This document shows positions 27,720-37,609 of a stretch of 64,000 nucleotides of DNA, in pieces. The stretch lies in NCBI RefSeq assembly GCF_902859625.1, contig NZ_CADIJX010000001.1, forward strand, positions 1,302,001 through 1,366,000, given 5' to 3'. The notes beneath the pieces were generated by a model. It saw only the letters and a program-made list of their open reading frames with translations, made no database searches and was not told where the DNA came from. The translations under genes were made by a program, and so were the position numbers. This DNA comes from Achromobacter pestifer (GTDB taxonomy: Bacteria > Pseudomonadota > Gammaproteobacteria > Burkholderiales > Burkholderiaceae_B). Positions within the stretch are counted from its first letter, which is position 1. Each line of letters opens with the position of its first letter.

Positions 27720-28574
27720 TCAGGCCTTACTCGCGCATTCGTAAACCGTCTGCCCGCGCAGACGAAAATCCCTGCTGATGTAGGTGAAGTTCTCGGAGTG
27801 CCCGGCAAACAGCAGGCCGCCCGGCTTGAGCAGCGGCACAAAGCGCTCCAGAATCTTCGCCTGCGTCGGCTTGTCGAAATAGATCATGACGTTGCGGCAG
27901 AAGATCACGTCGAACTTCTCGTTGATCGCCCAGGAAGGCGCCAACAAATTCAAGGTGTCGTACCGCACCATGTCGGCGATTTCGGGACGCACCCGGACCT
28001 GGCCCGCATTCGCGCCACGGCCCTTGAGGAAGAAGCGGCGCAGGCGCTCGTCTTCCATCTTCGCCACGCGCTCGGCCGGATACACCGCCGCCCGCGCCCG
28101 GTTCAACACATTGGTGTCGATATCGGTTGCGAACACCGTGCTGGTATTGGCGCGCGGACCCAGTGCCTCGACAAGCGTCATGGCGATCGAATACGGCTCT
28201 TCCCCAGTGGAAGCGGCACAGCACCACACCGATACCGGTCCACCGCGCTTTTGCGCAAAATCGGCCAGAATCGGAAAGTGGTGCGACTCTCGGAAAAACG
28301 CCGTCAGGTTGGTCGTCAGCGCGTTGACAAAGTCTTCCCACTCGGCCGCGTCAGGTTCATTTTCCAGCTGATCCAGATAGCTGCCGAAATCCTGCCGGCC
28401 CAATGCCCGCAGCCGCCTGGCCAGGCGGCTGTAGACCATCTCACGCTTGTGCGTACCCAGCGAAATGCCGGCGCGCGCGTGGATCATCTTGCGCACGCGG
28501 GAAAAGTCCGCGTCGCGAAAGTCGAATTGGCGGTCCACCGGAATGGACGGCGCCGAAGTTGCCGCGGTTGCCAC
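27720..28574 (-). CDS. cheR: Chemotaxis receptor methyltransferase CheR
   Basis: CheR methylates glutamates on receptors using S-adenosylmethionine. The 284-residue protein has an N-terminal helical domain and the SAM fold, with [14 protein letters not shown] and [16 protein letters not shown] as binding motifs, and [10 protein letters not shown] near the end. The start is GTG at 28574 with AGGA five bases upstream. It lies 8 bases after the stop codon of the receptor gene, the usual tar-cheR-cheB arrangement. Confidence 0.97.
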   Translation of the reverse strand: MATAATSAPSIPVDRQFDFRDADFSRVRKMIHARAGISLGTHKREMVYSRLARRLRALGRQDFGSYLDQLENEPDAAEWEDFVNALTTNLTAFFRESHHFPILADFAQKRGGPVSVWCCAASTGEEPYSIAMTLVEALGPRANTSTVFATDIDTNVLNRARAAVYPAERVAKMEDERLRRFFLKGRGANAGQVRVRPEIADMVRYDTLNLLAPSWAINEKFDVIFCRNVMIYFDKPTQAKILERFVPLLKPGGLLFAGHSENFTYISRDFRLRGQTVYECASKA

Positions 28575-28582
28575 AGCGATCC

Positions 28583-30286
28583 TCAGTGCCCAAGCGCAAA
28601 CGCATCAGGCGCTTGCAATCGGGAGTCGTCATCGGACGAACGCACGGAAGACAGGCGATGCGCCGGCACTTCGATGACTTCGCCCGCATTGATCTTGAAG
28701 ACAGCGACGGCTTCGGCCAGACGCTGCGCCTGTTCTTGCAGGGAGCCCGCGGCAGCGGCCGCTTCTTCCACCAACGCCGCGTTCTGCTGCGTCACCTCAT
28801 CCATCTGCGACACGGCGCGATTGACTTGATCGATGCCGCTGGACTGTTCTTCGGACGCCGCCGAGATCTCGCCCATGATGTCCGTCACGCGCTTCACCGA
28901 TGCCACGATTTCCTGCATCGTCGCGCCGGCGCGTTCCACTTGTTGCGAACCCGCGCCCACCTTCGTCACCGAGTCTTCGATCAGGCCCTTGATTTCCTTG
29001 GCCGCTTGCGCGCTGCGCTGCGCCAGCGAACGCACTTCGCCCGCCACCACCGCAAAGCCCTTGCCCTGCTCGCCCGCACGCGCCGCTTCCACGGCCGCGT
29101 TCAGCGCCAGGATGTTCGTCTGGAAGGCGATGCCGTCGATCACGGACACGATTTCGGAAATCTTGCGCGAACTGGTGGAAATGCCGTGCATGGTGTTGAC
29201 CACTTCCGACACCGCTGAACCACCACGCTCGGCCACGTCCGATGCACTGGCCGCCAATTGATTCGCCTGGCGCGCATTGTCGGCGTTCTGCTTCACCGTG
29301 GACGCCAGTTGTTCCATCGACGCAGCCGTTTCCTCCAGGGAAGCCGCCTGCTGCTCGGTTCGACTGGACAGATCCGTGTTGCCTGCCGCGATTTCATGCG
29401 ACCCGACATTGATTTCGTCCACGCCGCGACGCACCGTCGCCACCGTGCGCGTCAAGCTTTCCTGCATGCGCTTGAGCGCCGCGAACAGCTGGCCAATTTC
29501 GTTGGTGTTGCGCACGTCCACACGGGCGGTCAGGTCACCCCCAGCGATGCGGTCAAAGTGGTGGCCGGCTTCCTTCAGCGGCAGCAGCACGCGGCGACGC
29601 AGGAAGACATAGGTCGCGAACACCAGCAGCGCGGCGATCAAGCCGCCCGCGCCAACGGCGATCAACACGAACTGGTAGCGCACCTGGGCGACCTCATGCG
29701 CATCCAGCATCTTGCTGGCACGCCAGAAATCGAAGCCTTCGACGGCCCGGGCAAATCGGCCTTCCAGCGCGTCCTGCACCGTCTGGACTTGCTTTTGGAA
29801 GGCCGGCATGTCGGCCTTTTCCAGCGCGGCGGCAAGCGGCGTCAGCCCTTGCTGCACCAGCGCGCCATACGACGCTTCGATCTCTTTCAGCGCCTCGACC
29901 GCCTCCGCAGGCTGCGGCAGGGTCTTGTAGTACTCAAACTCAGCCTGGCCCTTGTTCATGGACGCCTTGGCGCGCTCCAGCAGGCCGGTCGCCTCTGAAG
30001 ACAGCCCTTGCGTCAGCAAGGTTGCCTGGCCGACGTTGTTCACGATGTCCGCGTAGTTGGCGGCCGCAGCCCGGCCCAGGCCGTTCATGGAATCCTTGTA
30101 GCTGGACACCACGCGGCCCACCGCGTCGTCCAGTTCCTGGGATTGCTTGATTTCAGCCAGAGTCCCGTTGCTGATCCGCAGGGACAGCACGCCGAGCGCC
30201 GCCCCGATCACCAACATGAATGAGAAGAACGCCAGCACCCACAACAGGCTGCTGCGTATCGTCATGTTCGCGAAAAACTTGCGCAT
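28583..30286 (-). CDS. Methyl-accepting chemotaxis protein in the che operon, without the CheR tether
   Basis: A 567-residue transmembrane receptor starting [13 protein letters not shown] at 30286. An ATG at 30298 is also in frame but its AGGG would abut the codon. Membrane spans lie at about residues 10-32 and 190-212, around a helical periplasmic domain. The HAMP segment and the signalling domain follow, the latter nearly identical to the receptors at 889-2718 and 2827-4767. Unlike those, it ends ...DAFALGH without the xWxxF pentapeptide, so it should depend on other receptors in the array for efficient adaptation. It lies between cheW and cheR, the position of tar in enterics. Confidence 0.94.
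   Translation of the reverse strand: MRKFFANMTIRSSLLWVLAFFSFMLVIGAALGVLSLRISNGTLAEIKQSQELDDAVGRVVSSYKDSMNGLGRAAAANYADIVNNVGQATLLTQGLSSEATGLLERAKASMNKGQAEFEYYKTLPQPAEAVEALKEIEASYGALVQQGLTPLAAALEKADMPAFQKQVQTVQDALEGRFARAVEGFDFWRASKMLDAHEVAQVRYQFVLIAVGAGGLIAALLVFATYVFLRRRVLLPLKEAGHHFDRIAGGDLTARVDVRNTNEIGQLFAALKRMQESLTRTVATVRRGVDEINVGSHEIAAGNTDLSSRTEQQAASLEETAASMEQLASTVKQNADNARQANQLAASASDVAERGGSAVSEVVNTMHGISTSSRKISEIVSVIDGIAFQTNILALNAAVEAARAGEQGKGFAVVAGEVRSLAQRSAQAAKEIKGLIEDSVTKVGAGSQQVERAGATMQEIVASVKRVTDIMGEISAASEEQSSGIDQVNRAVSQMDEVTQQNAALVEEAAAAAGSLQEQAQRLAEAVAVFKINAGEVIEVPAHRLSSVRSSDDDSRLQAPDAFALGH
28661..29473 (-). repeat. MCP signalling-domain repeat, copy 3 of 3
   Basis: Near-identical to 1136-1953 and 3187-4008, about 25 kb away in the same orientation. 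Recombination with copies 1 or 2 would remove most of the flagellar cluster. Confidence 0.85.
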
Positions 30287-30379
30287 CACAAGAACCATCC
30301 CTTGACTGCAATCGTTAAAGGAAAGCGCCACATCGGATTGAATATGGCGCCTCTACCCCGCTTTCCGGCCAAACTCCGA

Positions 30380-30880
30380 TCAGGAGGCGGCCTTCTCCAC
30401 CAGCGCCATTTCATCGCTGGTCATCATTTTTTCGATATCCACCAGGATCAGCATGCGCTCATCCACCGTGCCCAGCCCGGTCAGGTATTCGGTGGACAGC
30501 GTGGCGCCGAACTCAGGCGCCGGACGGATCTGGCCCGCGTTGAGCATCAGCACGTCAGACACGCCGTCAACCACGATGCCCACCACGCGGCGGTCCAGGT
30601 TCAGGATGATCACAACGGTCTGTTCGTTGTATTCAACACGGTTCAGGTTGAACTTGATGCGCAGGTCGACGATCGGAACGATGATGCCGCGCAGATTCGT
30701 CACGCCCTTGATGAACGACGGGACGTTGGCGATGCGGGTCACCGCGTCGGCGTCGTAGCCACGGATTTCCTGCACTTTCAGGATGTCGATGCCGTACTCT
30801 TCGTCGCCCAGCGTGAAGACGAGGAATTCGCTGCCGACATCTTCATTGCGCGCGGATTGCGCTTGCGGTTTGGCTGCCAT
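30380..30880 (-). CDS. cheW: Chemotaxis coupling protein CheW
   Basis: CheW links receptors to the kinase CheA. The 166-residue single-domain protein has the family segments [21 protein letters not shown] and [15 protein letters not shown], and ends in a helix typical of CheW. It follows cheA by 17 bases. Its single domain and position make it the core adaptor rather than a CheV. Confidence 0.97.
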   Translation of the reverse strand: MAAKPQAQSARNEDVGSEFLVFTLGDEEYGIDILKVQEIRGYDADAVTRIANVPSFIKGVTNLRGIIVPIVDLRIKFNLNRVEYNEQTVVIILNLDRRVVGIVVDGVSDVLMLNAGQIRPAPEFGATLSTEYLTGLGTVDERMLILVDIEKMMTSDEMALVEKAAS

Positions 30881-30897
30881 GATTTTTTAGTGCTCCA

Positions 30898-32961
30898 TCA
30901 ATTCAGAACGGCTTCGGGCTGCGACCAACGCTCACGGTTGGCGCGCGCAAGCGCAAATACATCGACAATCAACGCAACGCTGCCATCACCCAGGATGGTG
31001 GCGGCGGAGATGCCGGGGACCTTGCGGTAATTCGACTCAAGATTCTTGACCACCACCTGGTGCTGCCCGATCAGGTGATCGACCAACAGCGCGAAGCGGC
31101 GGTCTTCGGCCTGCATGATCACCGCGATGGCCTGCGTGGGATCGGCCTGCGCCCCGCCCACCGAGAACACGCGGTGCATTTCAACCAGCGGCAGGTATTC
31201 GCCGCGCACGTGCATCACGCGCTCGTTGCCCGCCACCGAATAGATCTGGTCGTTGGTGGGCTGAAGCGATTCCGTCACATGATTCAGCGGCAGGATGAAG
31301 GTTTCTTCGCCCACGCGCACCGACATGCCGTCCAGAATGGCCAGCGTCAGCGGCAACACGATGCGCGTCGTGGTGCCGTTGCCCGGTTCGCACGACAACT
31401 GCACGTGGCCGCCCATGTCCTGGATGTTCCGGCGCACCACGTCCATGCCAACCCCGCGGCCGGAAATGTCCGTGACCTTTTCGGCCGTGGAGAAGCCCGG
31501 CGCGAAAATCAGCTGCCAGATTTCGTCGTCCGGCGAATTCTCGTTGACCGGCAAGCCCTGGGCGATCGCCTTCTTCAGGATCTTGTCCCGATTCAGGCCG
31601 CCGCCATCGTCGCTGACCTCGATCACGATGTTGCCGCCATTGTGCTGGGCGGACAACACCAACTGGCCCACCGGATCCTTGCCCGCGGCCACGCGCTTTT
31701 CGGGCGTTTCGATGCCATGGTCCAGGCTGTTGCGCACCAGGTGCGTCAGCGGGTCGATGATGCGTTCGATCAGGCTCTTGTCCAGCTCGGTCGCACGGCC
31801 GTAGGTTTGCAGTTCGATCTGCTTGCCCATCTTGCTGGCGATGTCGCGCACCAGACGGGGAAAGCGGCTGAACACGTAGTCCATCGGCATCATGCGGATG
31901 GACATCACCGCTTCTTGCAGATCGCGGGCGTTGCGTTCCAGCTGTTCCATGCCGTTCAGCAGACGGTCGTGCAGAACCGGGTCCAGCGTGGAGGCCGTCT
32001 GCGCCAGCATGGCTTGCGTAATGACCAGCTCGCCCACCAGGTTGATGACCTGATCGACTTTCTCCACGCCCACGCGAATCGAGGTGGACTCCTTGTCGGC
32101 ATGCGCAGGCGCCGCCGGACGGGAGGCACGGGCCGCCGCCTGAGTGATCGCTTCGGCGGCAGCCGCCGATTCCGCCACCACGGGCGCAGGCGCCACAGGG
32201 GCCACCACCGGGGCAGGCTCGGCCGCGACCGGTGCCGGGGCTTCGCCCGCCGGTGCCGCTTCGCGGCTGATGTTCAGTTGGTCACCGTCAACGATGAAGC
32301 AGCACACGGCCTCGATGTCGTCCGGCGTGCAGGTGCTATCCACCCACACCGTCAGGACGCCATCGGCGCGTTCGCTGGCCTTGACCGTACCCAGGTTGCC
32401 CATTTCCTCAAGCAAGGACGCCGCGTCCTTGTCGGACACCTTGGTGATCCGGACCTTGAGCGGCAGATTGCCGGCGTCGGCCGCCTGTTGCACGGGCGCG
32501 GGCGCCGGAACGGGCGCCGCCACCACCGGCGCGGGGGCCGGCGCCGCGGCGGCAGGATCCTTATGCTCCAGCGCCAACTGCCTCAATACCGCGCAGATAC
32601 GCTCAAACACGGCTTCATCGGGCTCTTCGGAGGCCCGATAGGCATCCAGTTGGCTTTTGAGCACGTCTTTCGTTTCCAAGAAGATATCAATCATGTCCGT
32701 GCGCAGCGCCATTTCGCCGCGACGGATTGCGTCCAGAAGGTTTTCAAGCAAGTGGGTGGTGCCGGCCAACTGCGTGAAACAGCCGAATGTCGCCGCGCCC
32801 CCCTTGATCGAGTGGGCGGCACGGAAGATGGCGTTGAGCTGTTCGATGTCGGGCGCACCCACATCCAGCTCAAGCAGCAACTGCTCCATCTGCGCGAGCA
32901 GCTCATCCGCCTCGTCGAAAAAGGTCTCGTAAAACTGACTGAGGTCCAAACCAGCACTCAT
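30898..32961 (-). CDS. cheA: Chemotaxis histidine kinase CheA
   Basis: CheA phosphorylates CheY and CheB in response to receptor state. The 687-residue protein shows all five regions. P1 has phosphorylated His50 in AHSIKGGAATFG. A linker and P2-like domain follow, around residues 170-250, set in Ala/Pro-rich stretches. Next come the dimerisation helices, then the ATPase domain with HLVRNSLDHGIETPEKR, DDGGGLN and GRGVGMDVVRRNI. The CheW-like P5 domain is at the end (EYLPLVEMHRVF). It is longer than the enteric protein (654) mainly because of the linkers. Confidence 0.97.
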   Translation of the reverse strand: MSAGLDLSQFYETFFDEADELLAQMEQLLLELDVGAPDIEQLNAIFRAAHSIKGGAATFGCFTQLAGTTHLLENLLDAIRRGEMALRTDMIDIFLETKDVLKSQLDAYRASEEPDEAVFERICAVLRQLALEHKDPAAAAPAPAPVVAAPVPAPAPVQQAADAGNLPLKVRITKVSDKDAASLLEEMGNLGTVKASERADGVLTVWVDSTCTPDDIEAVCCFIVDGDQLNISREAAPAGEAPAPVAAEPAPVVAPVAPAPVVAESAAAAEAITQAAARASRPAAPAHADKESTSIRVGVEKVDQVINLVGELVITQAMLAQTASTLDPVLHDRLLNGMEQLERNARDLQEAVMSIRMMPMDYVFSRFPRLVRDIASKMGKQIELQTYGRATELDKSLIERIIDPLTHLVRNSLDHGIETPEKRVAAGKDPVGQLVLSAQHNGGNIVIEVSDDGGGLNRDKILKKAIAQGLPVNENSPDDEIWQLIFAPGFSTAEKVTDISGRGVGMDVVRRNIQDMGGHVQLSCEPGNGTTTRIVLPLTLAILDGMSVRVGEETFILPLNHVTESLQPTNDQIYSVAGNERVMHVRGEYLPLVEMHRVFSVGGAQADPTQAIAVIMQAEDRRFALLVDHLIGQHQVVVKNLESNYRKVPGISAATILGDGSVALIVDVFALARANRERWSQPEAVLN

Positions 32962-32991
32962 GACCCGTACGCCTTCTTAAATGAACCTGCT

Positions 32992-33372
32992 TTAAGCACC
33001 GGCCTGCTCGTCGAGCAGCTCGGTCGCCAATTCCACCAGCACATCGGGGTCGACCGGCTTGGACAGCCAGCCACAAACGCCCAAATCCCGAGCGGCCATC
33101 TTGCTATCCACATCGTCCTCGGTCGTCAGCACCAGCACCGGCACATCCAAGTACTGATCCTGCTCGCGCAGGCCTTGAATCAATTCCAGCCCGCCCATGA
33201 CCGGCATGTTCCAGTCGCTCACCACGAGATCCACCGGGTGGTTCTTGGCCACTTCCAGCGCTTCCTGGCCATTGCCAGCCGTCAGTACCTTCCATCCCGC
33301 GCCCGTCAGCGTCGCCTGCACGATCATCCGCATCGTCGCCGAATCGTCCGCCACCAGAATCGTTGCCGCCAT
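32992..33372 (-). CDS. Second CheY-like response regulator
   Basis: A 126-residue single receiver domain with DD at 9-10, phosphoacceptor Asp53 in SDWNMP and a conserved Lys in SKPVD. It differs clearly from the CheY at 26201-26590, and its Thr/Lys switch region (LVLTTEDD) is typical of CheY-type proteins. It sits between motB and cheA, 2 bases after the motB side. It may act as a phosphate sink for CheA or as a second output. Which of the two CheYs binds the motor cannot be settled from sequence, but linkage of the other to cheZ favours that one. Confidence 0.9.
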   Translation of the reverse strand: MAATILVADDSATMRMIVQATLTGAGWKVLTAGNGQEALEVAKNHPVDLVVSDWNMPVMGGLELIQGLREQDQYLDVPVLVLTTEDDVDSKMAARDLGVCGWLSKPVDPDVLVELATELLDEQAGA

Positions 33373-33374
33373 TG

Positions 33375-34364
33375 CTATCGAACCCCTTCAGCGGGCGGCG
33401 CATTCGCCGCTTCGCCTTGTTTGGTTGCCGTCCCGGCCTGGGCGGCGGCTTGCACCGCCTCCACGGCCGTCCCCACCTCGCGGGCATCCTTCGCGCTTAC
33501 GTCCGCAGCGGCGGCGTTCTCGTTTTCGATGCGCCGCTGGGTGCTCTGATTGAGCACCACGAGGCTGATACGTCTATTAACGGCTGCATACGGATCATCT
33601 TTAACCAGGCTCATGCTGGAAGACAGGCCCTGGATGCGCATGACCTTGCTTTCGCTCATGCCACCGGCCACCAATTCCTGGCGGGAAGCGTTCGCGCGGT
33701 CGGCCGAGAGCTCCCAATTGCTATAGGCGCGTTCGCCGCGCGCGTACTGCGAGGCGTCCGTGTGACCCGAAATGCTGACCTTGTTCGGCAGTTCATTCAG
33801 CACCGGCCCCAATTCCCGCAGGATGTCGCGCATATAGGGCTGCACTTCCGCACGGCCGGTCGCGAACATCGGGCGGTTCTGATTGTCGATGATCTGGATG
33901 CGCAGGCCTTCGGTCGTCAGGTCAATCAGCAATTGCGGCCTGAAACTCTTCAGGACCGGGCTGGTATCGATGACGTTCTCGAGGCGCTTCTTCAGGTTTT
34001 CCAGGCGGTGCTGCTCGCGGCGTTCCGCGTCGCCCATGGGCTGGGCTTCCACCCGATTGCCCTGTGCGCGTCGCACATCGCCTTCGCTGCGCAGGGGGTC
34101 GCGACCGCCGCCCGGCACCGCACTGGTTTCCGCCGAACTGCTGGGCCCGCCCGTGATCGCCACGCGCAACGGCATGCGGAAATACTCTGCGATGCCCTTG
34201 AGTTCTTCGCGCGGCACGATGCTGATCAGCCACATCACCAGGAAGAACGCCATCATCGCCGTGATGAAGTCGGCGTAGGCAATTTTCCAGCTGCCGCCGT
34301 GGTGCCCGCCGCCCTTGACCTTCTTGCGGCGGATCACCACACGGTGGTTGTTTACCGTGCTCAT
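33375..34364 (-). CDS. motB: Flagellar motor stator protein MotB
   Basis: MotB anchors the stator to peptidoglycan and carries the proton-binding residue. The 329-residue protein has one membrane span at about 31-50 with the critical Asp32 ([17 protein letters not shown]). The OmpA-like peptidoglycan-binding domain at about 150-270 includes [10 protein letters not shown] and the [10 protein letters not shown] segment. The tail of about 50 residues is Ala-rich. It follows motA by 11 bases. Confidence 0.97.
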   Translation of the reverse strand: MSTVNNHRVVIRRKKVKGGGHHGGSWKIAYADFITAMMAFFLVMWLISIVPREELKGIAEYFRMPLRVAITGGPSSSAETSAVPGGGRDPLRSEGDVRRAQGNRVEAQPMGDAERREQHRLENLKKRLENVIDTSPVLKSFRPQLLIDLTTEGLRIQIIDNQNRPMFATGRAEVQPYMRDILRELGPVLNELPNKVSISGHTDASQYARGERAYSNWELSADRANASRQELVAGGMSESKVMRIQGLSSSMSLVKDDPYAAVNRRISLVVLNQSTQRRIENENAAAADVSAKDAREVGTAVEAVQAAAQAGTATKQGEAANAPPAEGVR

Positions 34365-34375
34365 GGCCCGCTCCG

Positions 34376-35251
34376 TCAGGCCTTGCCGGTTGCTGTCGAC
34401 TTGGTTTGCCGGACGTGTTCTTCCAGTTCACCGAAGGTCGGACGCACGGACGAGAACAGCACCTTGCGGCCGAACTCCACCGCCAATTGGGGCGGGTAGC
34501 CGTTCATGCTGGCCAGCAACGTGGTCTTGATGCATTCCAGCACCTTCATGGCTTCATCCGTGCGGCGCTCGACACGCGAAGCCAGCGGCCCCACGAAACC
34601 GTAGGCCAGCAAAATGCCCAGGAAGGTACCGACCATGGCCTTGGAAATCAGGTCGCCCAGGATCGCCGGCGGCTGGTCAACGGCGGCCAGCGCCTTGATC
34701 ACGCCCAGCACCGCGGCGACGATGCCGAAAGCCGGCAGGCCGTCGGCCATCTGGTGCAAGGCATGCGCCGGCACTTCGCGTTCATGGCGGTAGGTTTCGA
34801 TTTCCTCGTCCATGAGCGTTTCGATTTCAAACGAGCTCATGTTGCCGCTAATCATGATGCGCAGGTAGTCCGTGATGAACTCCATGAGCTTCGCGTCTTT
34901 GGCGATGCGGGGATATTCGCTGAAGATCGGGCTGGAGGCCGGATCCTCGATATGCGATTCGATGGCCATCAGGCCTTCGCGGCGCGCTTTGTTCAGCAGT
35001 ACATACAGGAGCGCCATCAGCTCCATATAGACGTCCTTGCCGTAACGCGAGCTTTTCAGCGCGTCAGGCAAGGCCTTCTTCACCAGCAGCAGCGACTTTT
35101 TGCTGTTGCCGGCAAGGAAAGCCCCAAAGGCCGCACCGAAAATCAGCGTCAGCTCGAAGGGCTGGTAAAGCGCGCCCAAATGGCCGCCCAGCGCTATGAA
35201 GCTACCGACGACCGACACGATCACCACGAGAAAACCGATAACAATCAACAC
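34376..35251 (-). CDS. motA: Flagellar motor stator protein MotA
   Basis: MotA forms the proton channel with MotB and pushes on the rotor. The family start is [17 protein letters not shown], which here follows a GTG at 35251 with GGGG seven bases upstream. The longer frame from 35314 would add 21 polar residues before the first span. The 291-residue protein has four hydrophobic spans, the conserved [20 protein letters not shown] around the functional proline, and the cytoplasmic loop with charged residues between spans 2 and 3. It is separated from flhC by 188 bases without an obvious sigma-28 promoter. Confidence 0.95.
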   Translation of the reverse strand: MLIVIGFLVVIVSVVGSFIALGGHLGALYQPFELTLIFGAAFGAFLAGNSKKSLLLVKKALPDALKSSRYGKDVYMELMALLYVLLNKARREGLMAIESHIEDPASSPIFSEYPRIAKDAKLMEFITDYLRIMISGNMSSFEIETLMDEEIETYRHEREVPAHALHQMADGLPAFGIVAAVLGVIKALAAVDQPPAILGDLISKAMVGTFLGILLAYGFVGPLASRVERRTDEAMKVLECIKTTLLASMNGYPPQLAVEFGRKVLFSSVRPTFGELEEHVRQTKSTATGKA

Positions 35252-35439
35252 ATCAGGCCCCTGCCAACGAAGTCTAAAACTGGCGTCAATGATCCCCTGT
35301 CCCCCCCAACCCAAAAAGGCGGGTTACGGGGAGTTTTCCAGGGCTATTGATGTATTTGGATGTAGCCGGCCAAGCGCGGCCGGGCTAGGCGCGAACCGCC
35401 GGGCGCGACCGAGTCGCCGCAGCCGGCAGGACGAATCGA

Positions 35440-36021
35440 TCAAGGCCGGGCAGCGTCGACGGCGGGCGCCGGACGGTTGCCTGCGCGTGCCTTGGCCGCC
35501 GCGCGCGTCTTGCCGGCGCGAGGTGGCGGACGGCAGATCGCGCACACGAAGTCCGATTGCGGATCGTGGGCGTGGGCAATGAAATGGCCGCCGCACTGGC
35601 GGCAGGCGGAGAGTTGCAGCATGCCGCTATCGAAAAAGCGCACCAGCATCCAGGCCCGGGTGAAGCTCAGGACGGGCTCGGTGCTTTCCGCGGCATCCAG
35701 GCCCGCGTTCTCAAGATAGAGGCGGTAAGCGTCAATGATGGCGCGTATGCCCTTGCTGCTGGTACGCGCATTCAGGAACGAATACACGTTGTAAAACAGC
35801 GAGGAATGGATATTCGGCAGCCAGGTCATGAACCAATCGACCGAAAAAGGCAGCATGCCCTTGGGTGGCGAGCAACCGCGAATTTCGCGATACAAGCGTG
35901 CCAGACGGTCGTGGCTAAGGCTGGTTTCAGCCTCAAGCACCTGCAACCGTGCCCCTAGAGTGATCATGGAGCTGGCAAGCAAGATGTCGTCCGCTTCCTG
36001 AGAAACGCTTTTCGAGGCCAT
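35440..36021 (-). CDS. flhC: Flagellar master regulator subunit FlhC
   Basis: FlhC pairs with FlhD to activate class 2 flagellar genes. The 193-residue protein has the core MITLGARLQVLEAETSLSHDRL and PFSVDWFMTW, and the zinc-binding set C-x2-C-x16-C-x2-C (CRQCGG...FVCAIC). A basic, Pro/Ala-rich tail of about 30 residues follows the zinc site and is not in the enteric protein. It lies 32 bases after flhD. In Bordetella the equivalent operon (frlAB) is repressed by BvgAS. I cannot see BvgA sites here with confidence. Confidence 0.96.
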   Translation of the reverse strand: MASKSVSQEADDILLASSMITLGARLQVLEAETSLSHDRLARLYREIRGCSPPKGMLPFSVDWFMTWLPNIHSSLFYNVYSFLNARTSSKGIRAIIDAYRLYLENAGLDAAESTEPVLSFTRAWMLVRFFDSGMLQLSACRQCGGHFIAHAHDPQSDFVCAICRPPPRAGKTRAAAKARAGNRPAPAVDAARP

Positions 36022-36053
36022 TGCGCATTATCCGATGTAGGTGCGAGCGGCCG

Positions 36054-36377
36054 TCAGGCCAGTTCTTCGACAGGTTGCTTGGCCAGCAGGATTGTTGCGT
36101 GGGCTTGTTGCAACGCACCACCCAATACGTCATGGGTCAGCGCCGACAACAGGCTGTAATCGTCAAAGCGGAACCGGCACAGCAGCGAGCTGGAGCTGGC
36201 CAGCTTCACCAATTGAGCTGGCGACAGTCGCATCAGGATGTCAGCAACTTCGTTGCTGAACCCCAAACGGAACATCGATGCAGCATAGTCATCACGCAAC
36301 ATACGTTGCGCAAGTAACAGATATGACAGATTCACTTCGCGAATATCTGCCAGCAATGAATTTTCGACTTGTTGCAC
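36054..36377 (-). CDS. flhD: Flagellar master regulator subunit FlhD
   Basis: FlhD is the partner of FlhC in the FlhD4C2 activator. The 107-residue protein contains [20 protein letters not shown], the family core, and ends in a long helix. The start codon is GTG at 36377. Its ribosome-binding site, GGGAG six bases upstream of TAGGGC, is embedded in a row of five GGG runs that could fold as a G-quadruplex in the mRNA. This could make flhD translation conditional. Upstream lies a 428-base A+T-rich control region shared with fliA. Confidence 0.95.
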   Translation of the reverse strand: MQQVENSLLADIREVNLSYLLLAQRMLRDDYAASMFRLGFSNEVADILMRLSPAQLVKLASSSSLLCRFRFDDYSLLSALTHDVLGGALQQAHATILLAKQPVEELA

Positions 36378-36378
36378 G

Positions 36379-36404
36379 CCCTACTCCCTATCCCTATCCC
36401 ACCC
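36379..36404 (-). promoter_or_regulatory. Potential G-quadruplex over the flhD ribosome-binding site
   Basis: On the coding (minus) strand there are five GGG runs separated by loops of 1, 3, 3 and 4 bases, ending one base before the flhD GTG codon. This fits the standard G-quadruplex pattern and would occlude the Shine-Dalgarno sequence if folded in RNA. The pattern is directly visible; folding is inference. Confidence 0.6.
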
Positions 36405-36625
36405 ACGGGGCTCGATAACCAAAAGCGCCGGCAACCCGAATTGCCTGGCGGCTTGCTGCATCCTGTTTTAATGCGAAATGTATCATTTGTTCGCAATTTA
36501 AGTAAAATTTACCACAGGTGATGTCATTTTCTATGACTTATATGACAAATCTTTGTTGATATTGCGCAACTTGTTAAAACAGACACACATTGACATAGAA
36601 ATTCGTGAGGAATTTACGTCAATTT

Positions 36626-36636
36626 GCCAAATAAGC
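36626..36636. promoter_or_regulatory. Candidate FlhDC-binding half-site upstream of fliA
   Basis: GCCAAATAAGC, 170 bases before the fliA ATG, nearly the same as GCCAAATAACC between flgB and flgA. Both positions are where FlhDC-dependent promoters are expected. Confidence 0.35.
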
Positions 36637-36805
36637 ATTCAAAACATTGCGTACTTCGAGGAATGAAATGTTGCGCAGTCCCGACAATGACACCTTGCCG
36701 ATCACTTAATTGCTAGCTTTAGCGAAGCCGCGCGTTTGTCGACAATGTCGCAAATTGACAACGTCCGACAATGCGTCACGATGGACACCGCCTGACATTC
36801 CCGCA

Positions 36806-37561
36806 ATGCCCCACGCAGATGACAGCTTGGTCGAATATGCCCCGCTAGTGCGGAAGCTGGCCCTGCAATTGCTCGCCCGGCTACCCGCCAGCGTTGAGCT
36901 TGACGACCTGATACAGGCCGGCATGATCGGTCTGCTCGACGCCGTAAGGCGCTATCAGGAAACGGCAGACGCCCAATTCGAGACCTACGCCACGACCCGG
37001 ATTCGTGGCGCGATGCTGGACGAACTCCGCGGCCAGGATTGGCTGCCGCGCAGCGTCCGGGCCAAGGCACGCAAGATTGAACAAGCCATCCAGCAACTGG
37101 AGCAGCGGCTGATGCGCGCGCCCAGCGAGGCCGAGATCGCCCATCAGCTGGATATTCCGCTGAACGAATATCAGACGCTGCTGCATGACGCCCAGGGCGT
37201 GCAGATCGTGCATTACGAGGATTTCACGACTGAACCCGATTCAGCCTCCGGGCAGTCCGACTGGACCGCAACCCTGAATCACGGCTCGGCAGGCGGCAAT
37301 CCGCTGGACGCGCTGCTGGCAGGCGACTTCCGTCAAGCGCTGATCCATGCCATCGATACCCTGCCCGACCGCGAAAAGCTGTTGCTGTCGCTTTGTTACG
37401 AGCAGGGCCTGAACCTGAAGGAAATCGGCGCGATCATGAATGTGACCGAAGCGCGGGTGTGCCAGCTGCGTTCACAGGCCACGGCGCGCATCCGCGCCAA
37501 GCTGAAGGACCAGGCCTGGCAGGAACTGCCGCAAGAGGGGCAGATTGCGCAGATCATCTAG
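36806..37561 (+). CDS. fliA: Flagellar sigma-28 factor FliA
   Basis: FliA directs RNA polymerase to late flagellar and chemotaxis genes. The 251-residue protein from the ATG at 36806 (MPHADDSLVEYAPLVRKLAL) has region 2 (DLIQAGMIGLLDAVRRY then ETYATTRIRGAMLDELR), region 3 and region 4 with the helix-turn-helix LNLKEIGAIMNVTEARVCQL. Frames open further upstream to a TTG at 36710, but that extension is not family-like. No strong Shine-Dalgarno precedes the ATG. Sigma-28-type promoters are visible before flgM, flgKL and fliC, and possibly before the sugar operon. Confidence 0.95.
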   Translation: MPHADDSLVEYAPLVRKLALQLLARLPASVELDDLIQAGMIGLLDAVRRYQETADAQFETYATTRIRGAMLDELRGQDWLPRSVRAKARKIEQAIQQLEQRLMRAPSEAEIAHQLDIPLNEYQTLLHDAQGVQIVHYEDFTTEPDSASGQSDWTATLNHGSAGGNPLDALLAGDFRQALIHAIDTLPDREKLLLSLCYEQGLNLKEIGAIMNVTEARVCQLRSQATARIRAKLKDQAWQELPQEGQIAQII

Positions 37562-37609
37562 CCTACCTATATAGAGATCACCCGAGAGGGATCTTTTCAA
37601 GCAGTGAAG

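Larger units (their letters stand above)
36378..36805. promoter_or_regulatory. Control region between flhD and fliA
   Basis: About 430 bases without a gene, clearly richer in A+T than the surroundings between about 36460 and 36700. It must hold the flhDC promoter reading left and the FlhDC-dependent fliA promoter reading right. I can see the GGG-run element at the flhD start, a GCCAAATAAGC motif at 36626, and several TATGAC/ATGAC direct repeats near 36520-36545. I cannot place -35/-10 boxes with confidence. Confidence 0.7.

Noticed and set aside
30287..30379. Possible sigma-28 promoter before the che-operon receptor
   Set aside because: The best fit had a poor -35 half and a spacing error; it did not resemble the fliC, flgM or flgK elements.
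31060..33549. Plus-strand open frame opposite cheA and motB
   Set aside because: Arg/His-rich translation without motifs; the minus strand carries cheA with all catalytic boxes.
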